A stretch of DNA of 29,583 nt from Eubacterium sp. UBA3720. Lineage in GTDB: Bacteria > Bacillota > Clostridia > Lachnospirales > Lachnospiraceae. The stretch covers positions 1-29,583 of the forward strand of contig DFHP01000016.1 of assembly GCA_002371335.1 (NCBI GenBank), written 5' to 3'. The notes under the pieces are model-generated. The model made no database searches, was not told the origin of the DNA, and saw nothing but the letters and a program-made list of their open reading frames with translations. The position numbers and the translations under genes are program-made. Positions within the stretch are counted from its first letter, which is position 1; the number at the start of each line of letters is the position of its first letter. Positions 1 to 7,919 of the stretch are shown here, piece by piece.

Positions 1-54
1 ATACTGGGACAACTAAGTTTTTTTCATAATATTTTCTTTATATTCTTTTTTAAT

Positions 55-95
55 AAAAGCTCCTGCAGCATGCAATTTGCGCTGCAGGAGCTTTT
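55..95. terminator. Bidirectional intrinsic terminator
   Basis: A perfect 15-bp inverted repeat (55-69 and 81-95) encloses an 11-nt loop. The arms start with AAAA and end with TTTT, so it can terminate transcription in both directions. It probably ends a gene lying left of the window and insulates mazG. It also argues against translation starting at the ATG at 70, which lies in the loop. Confidence 0.85.
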
Positions 96-189
96 GATAT
101 GCAGAATAGATTTATTTAACACGTTAAATCTGTTATCATGGTGTAAAACAAATCGTAAGTCGTTTTCATTTCACAGGAACGGTGTTTTT

Positions 190-684
190 ATGTCAGAATT
201 TAAACGTTTAAGAGAAATAGTTGCCAGACTTCGGGCGGAAGACGGATGTCCCTGGGACAGAGCACAGACACACGAGAGTCTGAAACCGGAATGTATAGAA
301 GAAGCAGCTGAGGTGATCTGCGGAATTAATATCCTTTCTGAGACCGGAGATGCGGAAAATCTGAAAGAGGAACTTGGGGATCTTTTGCTTCAGGTGGTCA
401 TGCACGCCCGGATCGCTGAAGAAGAAGGTTTGTTTACAATAGATGATGTCTGCAGAGAGATAAGTGAAAAGATGATCCGCAGACATCCTCATGTATTCCG
501 GTCTGTAGAAGAGAATGCAGAGAGCGGAAGAATAATAAATGATCCGGATAAAGAAACCTTGAGATGGGATGAGATCAAAAAGCTTGAGAAGGCAGGAAAA
601 GAGTGGACCCGGGAATATCTTCCGGGCGCGTTTGACGAGGCAGAAGATCTTATCAATGCTGCCAGAAAACGTAAAGGGATATGA
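190..684 (+). CDS. mazG: MazG-family nucleoside triphosphate pyrophosphohydrolase
   Basis: The 164-residue product fits the single-domain MazG family, which hydrolyses (d)NTPs to monophosphate and pyrophosphate as house-cleaning or stress-nucleotide control. Seen in sequence: the N-terminal signature DGCPWDRAQTHESLKPE, then the EEAAEV and EELGDLLLQVVMHA helices carrying the metal-binding acidic residues (EExxE and ExxD), and the RRHPHVF motif that follows in bacterial MazG. The frame is open upstream to 70, but that ATG lies in a terminator loop. ATG 190 is preceded by an AGGA-type site and gives the normal MazG N-terminus. It is about half the length of two-domain E. coli MazG, which is common in Firmicutes. 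It sits 43 bp before an aspartate kinase, with no evident functional link. Confidence 0.92.
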   Translation: MSEFKRLREIVARLRAEDGCPWDRAQTHESLKPECIEEAAEVICGINILSETGDAENLKEELGDLLLQVVMHARIAEEEGLFTIDDVCREISEKMIRRHPHVFRSVEENAESGRIINDPDKETLRWDEIKKLEKAGKEWTREYLPGAFDEAEDLINAARKRKGI

Positions 685-727
685 TTGTCCGGTATGAGTA
701 AATAAGAAAAAACAGGGAGAAAGTGTA

Positions 728-2047
728 ATGGGTATCACAGTTGCTAAATTCGGAGGTACGTCTCTGGCAGACGCAGATCAGATAAAAAAAGTCAGGGAGA
801 TCATCCTGCAGGATCCATCCAGAAGGTTTATCGTTGCTTCCGCGCCCGGAAAGAGATATCCTGATGATACAAAGATCACAGATATGCTGATCGGCTGTTA
901 TAATCTGGCTGTAAGCGGAAGAGATTATCAGTCCGAGCTTTCAAAGGTAGAGAAACGATTTAGGAAAATCATCGATGAACTTCAGGTAGATATTTCTTTT
1001 GATGAAGAGATGGAAGTGATAGACCGGCATCTGGGAGGCAGTTCGCCTGAACAGGAGTATATGGCCAGCCGCGGGGAGTATCTCAATTCAAAAATACTTG
1101 CCGCATATCTGGGGTATACATTCGTTGATCCGGCCTGGTGCATCTGTTTCGACGAGAACGGTGATCTGGACCTTTTTATGACAAAAAGAGCGCTGGGTGC
1201 GGCGCTGCGTCCGCTGAAAAAAGCTGTCATAGCCGGATTTTACGGCGCTGATCCTTCGGACAGGATCAGGACATTTTCAAGAGGAGGTTCCGATATTACG
1301 GGAAGCCTTGTATCCCTGGCGATAGGTGCGGACCTCTATGAAAACTGGACAGATGTTTCAGGACTTCTTGCGGCCGATCCCAGAATTGTGGATGATCCGA
1401 AGGGAGTTGAATATCTGAGCTACAGAGAACTTCGTACCTTATCCTATATGGGAGCTTCTGTGCTTCATACGGATGCAGTCCTCCCGGTATCAGATCTTGG
1501 AATTCCGATCAATATAAAAAATACAAACAGACCGGAGGATTTCGGTACGGTCATCGTCCGAAAGATGCCAAAAGGAAAAACGCGCTATCCGGTTACAGGG
1601 ATCGCGGGCAGAAGAGGAATGACGGTCATTCAGGTCGAAAAGGTTATGGTCAGCGATGACGCCGGATTCAGCGCCCTGATGCTGGATATTCTGAAAAATA
1701 TGGGTCTGCCTTTTGAACAATGTCTTACCGGAATCGATACGATCACGCTGGTCATCCGCAGCGATCTGCTGGAGTCCCGTAAGGAAGAGCTTATCAGTGA
1801 GATACGGGAAACATTAAAACCCGATTTTCTGGGAATAAAGGAAAACCAGTCGATGATCGCGGTCGTCGGAGAAAAAGGAACAGAGGCGTGTGACGCTAAT
1901 GTCCGCGTGCTGGAGGCGGTGGCGGACGCCGGGATCGAGATCAGCACGATCAACCAGGGAGCAGGAAAACTGAATCTGCTCATCGGGGTACCCGAAGAGA
2001 GATATGAGGACGCGATCCGGGCAATGTATGATTCAATATCGATTTAA
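728..2047 (+). CDS. lysC: Aspartate kinase
   Basis: This 439-residue enzyme phosphorylates L-aspartate, the first step to lysine, threonine, methionine and diaminopimelate. The N-terminus has the kinase signature KFGGTSLADADQ, followed by SRGGSDITGSL and a segment ending in AADPRIV, which form the nucleotide and aspartate sites of the amino-acid kinase fold (about residues 1-280). The C-terminal ~150 residues carry two ACT-type regulatory regions (around VEKVMVSDDAGFSALMLDIL and IAVVGEKGTEACDANVRVLE), so allosteric feedback by an end product is expected. An AGGGAGA site precedes ATG 728. There is no homoserine dehydrogenase fusion. Methionine-cycle genes lie nearby on the other strand, so the link is metabolic rather than operonic. 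Confidence 0.95.
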   Translation: MGITVAKFGGTSLADADQIKKVREIILQDPSRRFIVASAPGKRYPDDTKITDMLIGCYNLAVSGRDYQSELSKVEKRFRKIIDELQVDISFDEEMEVIDRHLGGSSPEQEYMASRGEYLNSKILAAYLGYTFVDPAWCICFDENGDLDLFMTKRALGAALRPLKKAVIAGFYGADPSDRIRTFSRGGSDITGSLVSLAIGADLYENWTDVSGLLAADPRIVDDPKGVEYLSYRELRTLSYMGASVLHTDAVLPVSDLGIPINIKNTNRPEDFGTVIVRKMPKGKTRYPVTGIAGRRGMTVIQVEKVMVSDDAGFSALMLDILKNMGLPFEQCLTGIDTITLVIRSDLLESRKEELISEIRETLKPDFLGIKENQSMIAVVGEKGTEACDANVRVLEAVADAGIEISTINQGAGKLNLLIGVPEERYEDAIRAMYDSISI

Positions 2048-2083
2048 GATGATCGGGATCTGAAGCTGACCCGAATTCCGCGC

Positions 2084-2105
2084 CAAGTCTCGCGAGCGAG
2101 ACTTG
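2084..2105 (+). other. Perfect stem-loop after the aspartate kinase
   Basis: A 9-bp perfect stem (CAAGTCTCG/CGAGACTTG) with a CGAG tetraloop lies 37 bp after the aspartate kinase stop. No U-tract follows, so it is a poor intrinsic terminator. It could be an mRNA-stabilising or processing hairpin, or a dispersed intergenic repeat; only one copy is present in the window. Confidence 0.6.
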
Positions 2106-2131
2106 AATTTGATCAGGAGAAATATTGGAAT

Positions 2132-2860
2132 ATGAAAATACTATTTATCAGGCACGGAGAACCTGATTATGTGAACGATTCACTGACAGAAAAGGGCTGG
2201 CGGGAAGCCGGATATCTGTCAGAAAAGATGGTAAAAATACCAGTTGATGAAATATATGTATCGCCTCTGGGCAGGGCCCGTGCTACGGCTTCACTTACAG
2301 AAGAAAAGCTGAAGCGCAAAGCTGTGGTGCTGGACTGGCTGGAAGAGTTTACCTCCAGGATATATAAACCCAATATTCCGGAAAGAAGATCGGTAGCCTG
2401 GGACTGGCTTCCGAAGGACTGGATGAAGAAAGAGGGTTTTTTTGACAGGAATCTTTGGAAAAATGATGAGATCCTGCAGGAAGGGAGAGCGCCGGAGATC
2501 TATGATCATGTAAATGATTGTCTTGATCTTTTCCTGGCAGATCACGGATATGTAAGAGAAGGAGAATATTACAGAGTAACCAAAGCGAATAATGATACGA
2601 TCGTTTTCTTCTGTCATTTCGCTATCGAGTGTGTAATGCTCAGTCATCTGCTGAATCTCCCGCCGATGGTGATGCTGCATCAGTTCTGCGCGGCGCCCAC
2701 ATCTGTAACTACAGCTGTCACGGAAGAAAGGACGAAAGGTATGGCAGTGTTCCGGATGACATCATTCGGTGACACATCACATCTTTATGTGCACGATGAG
2801 GAACCTTCGTTCCAGGCGCGGTTCTGCGAATGCTATGAAAATAAAGATGAAAGACATTGA
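2132..2860 (+). CDS. Histidine phosphatase family protein (phosphoglycerate mutase-like)
   Basis: The 242-residue product starts with the RHG motif (LFIRHGEPDY) that supplies the phospho-accepting histidine of this superfamily. YVSPLGRARATASL gives the conserved arginine helix, and FFCHFAIECVMLSHLL gives the second catalytic histidine. The family includes phosphoglycerate mutases and many broad-specificity phosphatases. The central region (about 70-150), rich in Trp and acidic residues, is not one I recognise as tied to a substrate, so the substrate is unknown. There is no signal peptide, so it should be cytoplasmic. It lies 84 bp after the aspartate kinase and converges on metH with only 26 bp between the stops. 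Confidence 0.85.
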   Translation: MKILFIRHGEPDYVNDSLTEKGWREAGYLSEKMVKIPVDEIYVSPLGRARATASLTEEKLKRKAVVLDWLEEFTSRIYKPNIPERRSVAWDWLPKDWMKKEGFFDRNLWKNDEILQEGRAPEIYDHVNDCLDLFLADHGYVREGEYYRVTKANNDTIVFFCHFAIECVMLSHLLNLPPMVMLHQFCAAPTSVTTAVTEERTKGMAVFRMTSFGDTSHLYVHDEEPSFQARFCECYENKDERH

Positions 2861-2886
2861 CAAAAAAGTCCCCTCCGGAATAGAGT

Positions 2887-5301
2887 TTAAGCGCCTGCTT
2901 TCTCAAAGATCTCATTCGAGTAGTTAACAGTTGCCATGGCGTCCTTGGCATAGTAGTCTGCACCGATCTGGGCGGCATAATCTTCGTTCATGACAGCTCC
3001 GCCTACAATGGTTTTTGTCCCTGGTTTCTTTTCTTTCAGCTGAGCTATTGTCTCTTCCATACTGACTACGGTAGTGGTCATCAGAGCGCTTAAGCCGACA
3101 ACGGAAATGTTTTCACGTATAGCTGTCTCAACGATCAGTTCGGGAGGAACGTCTTTTCCGAGATCCAGCACCTCGTAACCATAGTTTTCGAGCAATACTT
3201 TTACTATGTTTTTTCCGATATCGTGTATATCGCCTTTTACGGTAGCCAGGATGATACGCCCTTTGCTTGTCTGGGGCGAGTCTTTCATTGACTGCTTGAT
3301 GACTTCAAATGATGCTTTTGCCGCTTCGGCACTCATAAGAAGCTGCGGCAGAAAAACAGTTCCCTTTTCAAACCCCTTGCCCACTTTATCCAGAGCGGGG
3401 ATCAGCTGTGTATTGATCAGCTCAAGGGGAGAGATGTCTTTTCCGAGCAATTCTTCGGTTATCTGAGCCGCTGCGCTGTCGCTTCCGCGTTCAATATATT
3501 CGATCAGAGTCAGACTTTTTTTTTCGGTATTACCGGACCCTGGTTTCGGAGAACCGGTGAAAGCCGCAGATTTTGTCTCAGGTGCGTTCGCAAAAACGCT
3601 TATATAACCGGAGCACTGAGGATCCAGACCGTTCAGGGCCATATATGAATAATAAGATTTCATCATAGCGGCATTATTCGGATTGATAATGGCGCAGGAG
3701 AGACCGCTGGTCATGGCCATTGTAAAGAAATTTGAGTTGATGATCTCACGCTGAGGCAGCCCAAAAGAAATATTGGATACGCCGAGGATCGAATGACCGT
3801 GCAGTTCATCCCGGATTCGGCGAAGTGTATCGAGCGTTACGACTGCCGCTGTGTTGTCCGATGAGATCGTCAGCGCAAGAGCATCCAGGACAATGTCCTT
3901 TTTCGGAATACCGTAATGTGATGCTTCTTTATATATTTTTTCGGCTATGGCTATTCGTTCGCCGGAAGTGGAAGGGATTCCGTTTTCATCCAGCAAAAGT
4001 GCAACAACAACGCCACCGTATTTTTTTACAAGAGGAAATACGGCATCCATGCTTTCCTGTTTTCCGTTGACAGAATTTATCATGGGTTTGCCGTTATAAA
4101 TACGCATTGCCTGCTCCATAGCCCCGGGATCAGATGTGTCTATCTGAAGAGGAAGAGCTGTGACAGCCTGCAGCTGACGGATCACATCAGTTATCATTGC
4201 CGGTTCGTCGATCTCAGGGAGCCCCACATTTACATCGAGAATATCTGCCCCCGCATCTTCCTGCTGAAATCCCTGATCCAGAATATAGTCTATATTTTTT
4301 TCACGAAGCGCCTCTTTAAACTTTTTCTTTCCGGTAGGATTGATGCGTTCCCCGACAATTACAGGACGCGGACCGATTTCCACGCATGTGGAGTAGGAGG
4401 ATACCAGTGTTTTATTTTTGGCGCAAGGTCTCACAAATGGTTTTTCGGAACAAGCTTCGATGGTTTTTCTGATATGTTCGGGCGTAGTTCCGCAGCATCC
4501 GCCAAGCACATGAACGCCCAGATCTGCGATCTCAGACATATATTCAGCAAATTCATCGGGACCTATGTCATAATATGTGACGCCGTTCCTGCTTTTCGGA
4601 AGACCGGCGTTGGGGTTGACGATTATCGGAATAGAAGCCGCTTCTGTCAGCTCTTTTATGATAGGGATCATCTGCTTCGGGCCCAGGCTGCAGTTGATGC
4701 CAAGCGCATCAGCGCGAAGCCCTTCCAGAAGAGCTGTCATGGATGCGGGAGAACCGCCGGTAAGTGTCTTACCGGATTCATCGAAAACCATAGTCACGAA
4801 GACAGGAAGATCACAGTTCTCTTTAGCAGCCAGTACTGCGGCTTTGATCTCATAGGCGTCGCCCATCGTTTCGATAAGTACTAGATCGGCGCCGGCTTTC
4901 GCCCCGGCTCTCACAACCTCGGCATAGATGGAGACGGCGTTCTCAAACGCAAGATCGCCGATCGGTTCCAGAAGTTTTCCTGTAGGTCCCATGTCGAGGG
5001 CGATGTAAGCATCTTCACGGCCTGCCTGAACACGGGCTTCTTTTGCCAGCGTCACGCCTGCAGTTACGACTTTTTCCAGGTCGTCAGGGTATTTAAGCCG
5101 GTTGGCGCCAAAAGTATTAGTATTGATGATATCCGCGCCGGCTTCCAGATAGCTTCTGTGAAGAGAAATAATTCTTTCCGGATGTATGAGATTCCATCTC
5201 TCGGGAAGTTCACCGCCCTTAAGACCCATCTCCTGCAGGATAGATCCGGTTCCGCCGTCAAAAAAAAGCCATTCCTTTCCGATTCTATCGATTATGTTCA
5301 A
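2887..5301 (-). CDS. metH: Cobalamin-dependent methionine synthase lacking the activation domain
   Basis: Transfers the methyl group of methyl-tetrahydrofolate via cobalamin to homocysteine. The 804 residues read in order: homocysteine methyltransferase barrel (about 1-290, zinc cysteines C204 and C269/C270), pterin-binding barrel (about 310-560, GERINPTGKKKFKEAL and DVNVGLPEIDEP), helical cap, and a B12 Rossmann domain whose GDIHDIGKN motif places the cobalt-ligating His at residue 693. The protein ends right after the B12 domain, about 400 residues shorter than E. coli MetH, so the AdoMet-binding reactivation domain is missing. That domain is encoded by the preceding gene. The start is a TTG: AAGGAGG sits 8 nt upstream of it. 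It is last in the metF operon. Confidence 0.96.
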   Translation of the reverse strand: MNIIDRIGKEWLFFDGGTGSILQEMGLKGGELPERWNLIHPERIISLHRSYLEAGADIINTNTFGANRLKYPDDLEKVVTAGVTLAKEARVQAGREDAYIALDMGPTGKLLEPIGDLAFENAVSIYAEVVRAGAKAGADLVLIETMGDAYEIKAAVLAAKENCDLPVFVTMVFDESGKTLTGGSPASMTALLEGLRADALGINCSLGPKQMIPIIKELTEAASIPIIVNPNAGLPKSRNGVTYYDIGPDEFAEYMSEIADLGVHVLGGCCGTTPEHIRKTIEACSEKPFVRPCAKNKTLVSSYSTCVEIGPRPVIVGERINPTGKKKFKEALREKNIDYILDQGFQQEDAGADILDVNVGLPEIDEPAMITDVIRQLQAVTALPLQIDTSDPGAMEQAMRIYNGKPMINSVNGKQESMDAVFPLVKKYGGVVVALLLDENGIPSTSGERIAIAEKIYKEASHYGIPKKDIVLDALALTISSDNTAAVVTLDTLRRIRDELHGHSILGVSNISFGLPQREIINSNFFTMAMTSGLSCAIINPNNAAMMKSYYSYMALNGLDPQCSGYISVFANAPETKSAAFTGSPKPGSGNTEKKSLTLIEYIERGSDSAAAQITEELLGKDISPLELINTQLIPALDKVGKGFEKGTVFLPQLLMSAEAAKASFEVIKQSMKDSPQTSKGRIILATVKGDIHDIGKNIVKVLLENYGYEVLDLGKDVPPELIVETAIRENISVVGLSALMTTTVVSMEETIAQLKEKKPGTKTIVGGAVMNEDYAAQIGADYYAKDAMATVNYSNEIFEKAGA

Positions 5302-5314
5302 TTTTATTTCCTCC

Positions 5315-5965
5315 TTAGGTCAGTCTGAATTCACAATCCTTTTTTGTGCAGATGCGGCATCCTTTTGTGTGACATTTTTCGTCGGTGTCGGCCAGTCCTA
5401 TAATGGCTGAGACGGATTTGGAAGGCATCATTAAAAGTGAGTCTGTCAGAGTAAGACCAATATTTTTTGATGTTTTTAATATCTGTAAAAAGTCTTTCTG
5501 AAGTTCCAGAGGCAGATCGCCGTAGCCGGGAGAAAAGCGCGGCCTGGTATACATTCCCCTTTGGCGGGCGCTTTGTGTGATCTCTTCATTGATCTGATCG
5601 CAATATGTTTCTATCATAGCGGCTGACGCTGCCTGATAGATCACTGCATCTGCGATCCGTCTGATCTGCGCTTTCTGAATAAGTCTGTCCGGACCTATTC
5701 CCAGTGTAGCCGCGAACAGGCAGACTTCGCGGCAGCCCTTCAGATTTCGGGCAAGATGCCTGCTGTGTATTTTCATAGTGTCAATGATGATCGTTTCTTT
5801 TTCATCCCGGAAGACAGGAAACATCTGATATACAGATTTCGGAGCTATTACTTTCTGCAATTCATTCACGCAGTGTTCAATGCGGTCCATGACCTGCGGT
5901 TCAGGCTGAGCCCCGTGTTTGTAACCCAGATACCGGACGATCTCCGGATAATCAGCCCTGATCAT
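5315..5965 (-). CDS. Stand-alone methionine synthase activation-domain protein
   Basis: This 216-residue protein corresponds to the C-terminal AdoMet-dependent reactivation domain of large MetH proteins, which remethylates cobalamin oxidised to cob(II)alamin. Visible landmarks are RFSPGYGDLPLELQ, matching the RxxxGY AdoMet-binding motif, and LTDSLLMMPSKSVSAIIG, matching the conserved segment near the domain end. A cysteine-rich tail (KCHTKGCRICTKKDC) is an extra that could bind metal. Its ATG overlaps the metF stop as ATGA, and metH starts 13 bp downstream, so the three genes are translationally linked. The split arrangement is known in other anaerobes. The activation role is inferred from family and position. 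Confidence 0.9.
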   Translation of the reverse strand: MIRADYPEIVRYLGYKHGAQPEPQVMDRIEHCVNELQKVIAPKSVYQMFPVFRDEKETIIIDTMKIHSRHLARNLKGCREVCLFAATLGIGPDRLIQKAQIRRIADAVIYQAASAAMIETYCDQINEEITQSARQRGMYTRPRFSPGYGDLPLELQKDFLQILKTSKNIGLTLTDSLLMMPSKSVSAIIGLADTDEKCHTKGCRICTKKDCEFRLT

Positions 5966-6828
5966 TTGATCAATTCTGAAATGTTATTCAGAATACCTTC
6001 GGCGATTTCCGGTTTGTTCATCGTGTAGACATGAATATGGTTCACATCGTTTGATATCAGATCAACGATCTGCTCTGTGGCATAGATTATGCCTGCCTGC
6101 TTCATAGCTTCAGGGTTATGGCCGAAACGGTCGACCATGGAAATGAAACGCTGCGGAAGCTGAGTACCGGACATAGCAACTGTGCGGGCTACCTGTTTCG
6201 CGTTTGTGATCGGCATGATTCCCGCAAGTACCGGTATTTCGATCCCTTTTTTCCGGATCCTGTAAAGAAAATTATACAGGATACTGTTGTCGAAGAACAT
6301 TTGTGTGGTCAGAAAATCACAGCCGGATTCTACTTTTAATTTAAGGTGATCGATATCCTCGTCCTTGGTAGCGCTGTCAGGATGGACTTCCGGATAGCAG
6401 GCGCCGCCGATACAGAAATCGTTTCCGGTCAGATCGCGTATATCACGGATCAGTTCGCCGGCATAAGTATAATCAAACGCTATGCGGCCGCCTTCGGGAA
6501 TATCACCTCTGAGAGCCATGATGTTATCAAACCCTTTTTCTTTGTAAAGCTTTATCATTCTCTGTACGTGCTCTCTGGAGGATGATACGCAGGTCAGATG
6601 CGGAATAACGTCCGTTCCGTATTTATCCTTCAGGTTCTTTGCGATATTCAGCGTATATTCGCTGGTGCCGCCGCCGGCACCGTATGTGACGCTCATGAAA
6701 TCAGGCTTCAGAGCGGCAATCTTTTCCGTGGCAGATTCAACACTGAGGTAGTTTGCTGTAGATTTAGGAGGGAAAACCTCAAAGGAAACGGTTACTTTTT
6801 TTCTGTTCAATATATCGATAACTTTCAT
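5962..6828 (-). CDS. metF: Methylenetetrahydrofolate reductase
   Basis: Reduces 5,10-methylene-THF to 5-methyl-THF, the methyl donor of the downstream MetH. The 288-residue barrel shows the family signatures VSFEVFPPKS near the N-terminus (catalytic Glu), FMSVTYGAGGGTS, the HLTCVSSSREHVQ strand, MALRGDIPEGG, and DFLTTQMFFDNSILYNF with flavin and folate contacts. Length matches bacterial MetF (about 280-300). It is first in the operon metF - activation protein - metH. The leader upstream (6829-6971) has no recognisable SAM, cobalamin or T-box riboswitch. An AAAGGG site lies about 10 nt before the ATG. Confidence 0.95.
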   Translation of the reverse strand: MKVIDILNRKKVTVSFEVFPPKSTANYLSVESATEKIAALKPDFMSVTYGAGGGTSEYTLNIAKNLKDKYGTDVIPHLTCVSSSREHVQRMIKLYKEKGFDNIMALRGDIPEGGRIAFDYTYAGELIRDIRDLTGNDFCIGGACYPEVHPDSATKDEDIDHLKLKVESGCDFLTTQMFFDNSILYNFLYRIRKKGIEIPVLAGIMPITNAKQVARTVAMSGTQLPQRFISMVDRFGHNPEAMKQAGIIYATEQIVDLISNDVNHIHVYTMNKPEIAEGILNNISELIK

Positions 6829-6932
6829 GTTTTAAATATCCCTTTCATATATGCGATTGGTATGTAATAAATATAACGTAAACAGGCGATATTCAAAAAT
6901 ACTAAATAAATCCCTTTTTCGATAGAATAAAG

Positions 6933-6962
6933 GTATGAAACGTGTGTATGAATCTTTCACAC
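6933..6962 (-). promoter_or_regulatory. Candidate operator upstream of metF (TTCATAC half-sites)
   Basis: Plus-strand GTATGAA occurs at 6933-6939 and 6946-6952 (13 bp apart), followed by TTCACAC at 6956-6962, which forms a near-palindrome with the second copy. It lies about 100-135 bp upstream of the metF start, between metF and the lexA terminator. Operator-like arrangement; the binding protein is unknown. Confidence 0.3.
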
Positions 6963-6971
6963 AATTGACAT

Positions 6972-7018
6972 AAAAAATGCTGCATCACGAGAACGATAGA
7001 TTCTCAGTGAAACAGCAT
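6972..7018 (-). terminator. Intrinsic terminator of lexA
   Basis: Read on the minus strand, ATGCTG...CAGCAT (6977-6982 with 7013-7018) encloses inner stems TCAC/GTGA and GAGAA/TTCTC and is followed by six U residues (6972-6977). It lies 35 bp past the lexA stop. Confidence 0.8.
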
Positions 7019-7052
7019 CAGGATCCTCAGATCAGGGACATTCACCTTTTGT

Positions 7053-7721
7053 TCAGCGGAAGAAGCGCATAACGCCTATGACGCGTCCCATGATCATGAG
7101 TTCATCTGCCGGAACGATGATGGGATCCATGTAATCGTTCTCCGGCTGGAGACGATAAAAGCCTTTTTCTTTATAAAATGTCTTCACTGTAGCTGAATCA
7201 TCTATCAATGCCACTACAATTTCTCCGTTCAAAGCCGCAGGAGTCTGCTCCACCAGGACATAATCGCCGTCCAGAATGCCGGCATTGATCATACTTTCTC
7301 CTTTTACCTTAAGTATGAATGTTTCCGTATTCGGAAGCCTGTCTGTCGGAACAGGAAAATAAGAATCGATATTTTCCGCGGCAAGGATAGGCTCTCCGGC
7401 AGCAACACGGCCGACAACAGGAACCTGCACGAGCTCAGATGATGGGAGTTCGGGCCCTGAAGCTGAATCGAGAGTTTTCTGCATACGCATGTTTTTAAAG
7501 TCGTCGTCCGTAACGATGATAGTGCGGGACTTATCGTGCGCACGCTTGATATATCCTTTTTTTTCCAATGTTTCAAGATGCGAGTGAACAGAAGAAGTTG
7601 ATTTCAGATCAACCGCCTGGCAGATTTCTCTTACCGTAGGAGGAACGCCCTGATCAAAGATTTCTTGTTTTATAAAGTTCAGTATCTCTTCCTGGCGTTT
7701 AGTCAGCTTTGCGTTTTCCAT
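7053..7721 (-). CDS. lexA: LexA SOS-response repressor
   Basis: The 222-residue protein has an N-terminal winged helix-turn-helix (TKRQEEILNFIKQEI, then PPTVREICQAVDLKSTSSVHSHLETLEKKGYI, residues 7-58) and a C-terminal S24 latent-peptidase domain. The RecA-stimulated self-cleavage site is A108-G109 in VGRVAAGEP. The catalytic dyad is S143 (KGESMINAG) and K180 (DSATVKTF). AGAAGGAGA precedes the ATG. It is divergently transcribed from a YneA-like gene, and the shared intergenic region carries three LexA boxes, so it should repress both itself and its neighbour until DNA damage. It ends at its own terminator. Confidence 0.97.
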   Translation of the reverse strand: MENAKLTKRQEEILNFIKQEIFDQGVPPTVREICQAVDLKSTSSVHSHLETLEKKGYIKRAHDKSRTIIVTDDDFKNMRMQKTLDSASGPELPSSELVQVPVVGRVAAGEPILAAENIDSYFPVPTDRLPNTETFILKVKGESMINAGILDGDYVLVEQTPAALNGEIVVALIDDSATVKTFYKEKGFYRLQPENDYMDPIIVPADELMIMGRVIGVMRFFR

Positions 7722-7783
7722 AATTTCTCCTTCTGCATTTAAAAGACGTTATATATTGTCTTTTGTTTATGATATTTGTATAC

Positions 7784-7812
7784 ATAATAACACTCGGAGG
7801 GATTAAAAGCAA
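7784..7812 (-). promoter_or_regulatory. Sigma-A-type promoter of lexA
   Basis: On the minus strand, TTGCTT (7807-7812) and TATTAT (7784-7789) are separated by exactly 17 bp. A LexA box lies just upstream of the -35 at 7822-7835, consistent with autoregulation. Confidence 0.65.
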
Positions 7813-7821
7813 CCGGAAATG

Positions 7822-7835
7822 TAAACATTTGTTCG
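7822..7835. promoter_or_regulatory. LexA box 1 (near lexA -35)
   Basis: On the minus strand this reads CGAACAAATGTTTA, matching the Gram-positive SOS box core CGAAC-N4-GTT. It is placed 10 bp upstream of the lexA -35. Confidence 0.75.
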
Positions 7836-7845
7836 AAAAAACACG

Positions 7846-7874
7846 TTGACAAACATTTGTTCGGTGCATATAAT
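7846..7874 (+). promoter_or_regulatory. Consensus promoter of the YneA-like gene
   Basis: TTGACA (7846-7851) and TATAAT (7869-7874) are both perfect sigma-A hexamers with 17-bp spacing. A LexA box fills the start of the spacer and overlaps the -35, and another lies just after the -10, so tight repression is expected in undamaged cells. Confidence 0.9.
7850..7863. promoter_or_regulatory. LexA box 2 (overlaps -35/spacer)
   Basis: The minus strand reads CGAACAAATGTTTG, with the same core as box 1, 28 bp away. It overlaps the last two bases of the plus-strand -35. Confidence 0.85.
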
Positions 7875-7883
7875 AATAACAGG

Positions 7884-7897
7884 CGAACAAATGTTCC
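7884..7897. promoter_or_regulatory. LexA box 3 (perfect palindrome at the initiation region)
   Basis: CGAACAAATGTTCC contains the perfect GAAC-AAAT-GTTC palindrome (7885-7896). It starts 9 bp after the -10, over the expected transcription start. Confidence 0.9.
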
Positions 7898-7919
7898 TTT
7901 CAAGGGGAGGAAAACGAAC

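Noticed and set aside
70..189. Longer MazG reading from ATG 70
   Set aside because: The first codons lie in the loop and arm of a strong terminator, and the added residues do not resemble any MazG N-terminus. ATG 190 is the better start.
6829..6971. SAM or cobalamin riboswitch before metF
   Set aside because: None of the conserved helices or loop sequences could be found on the minus strand; the leader is short and AT-rich.
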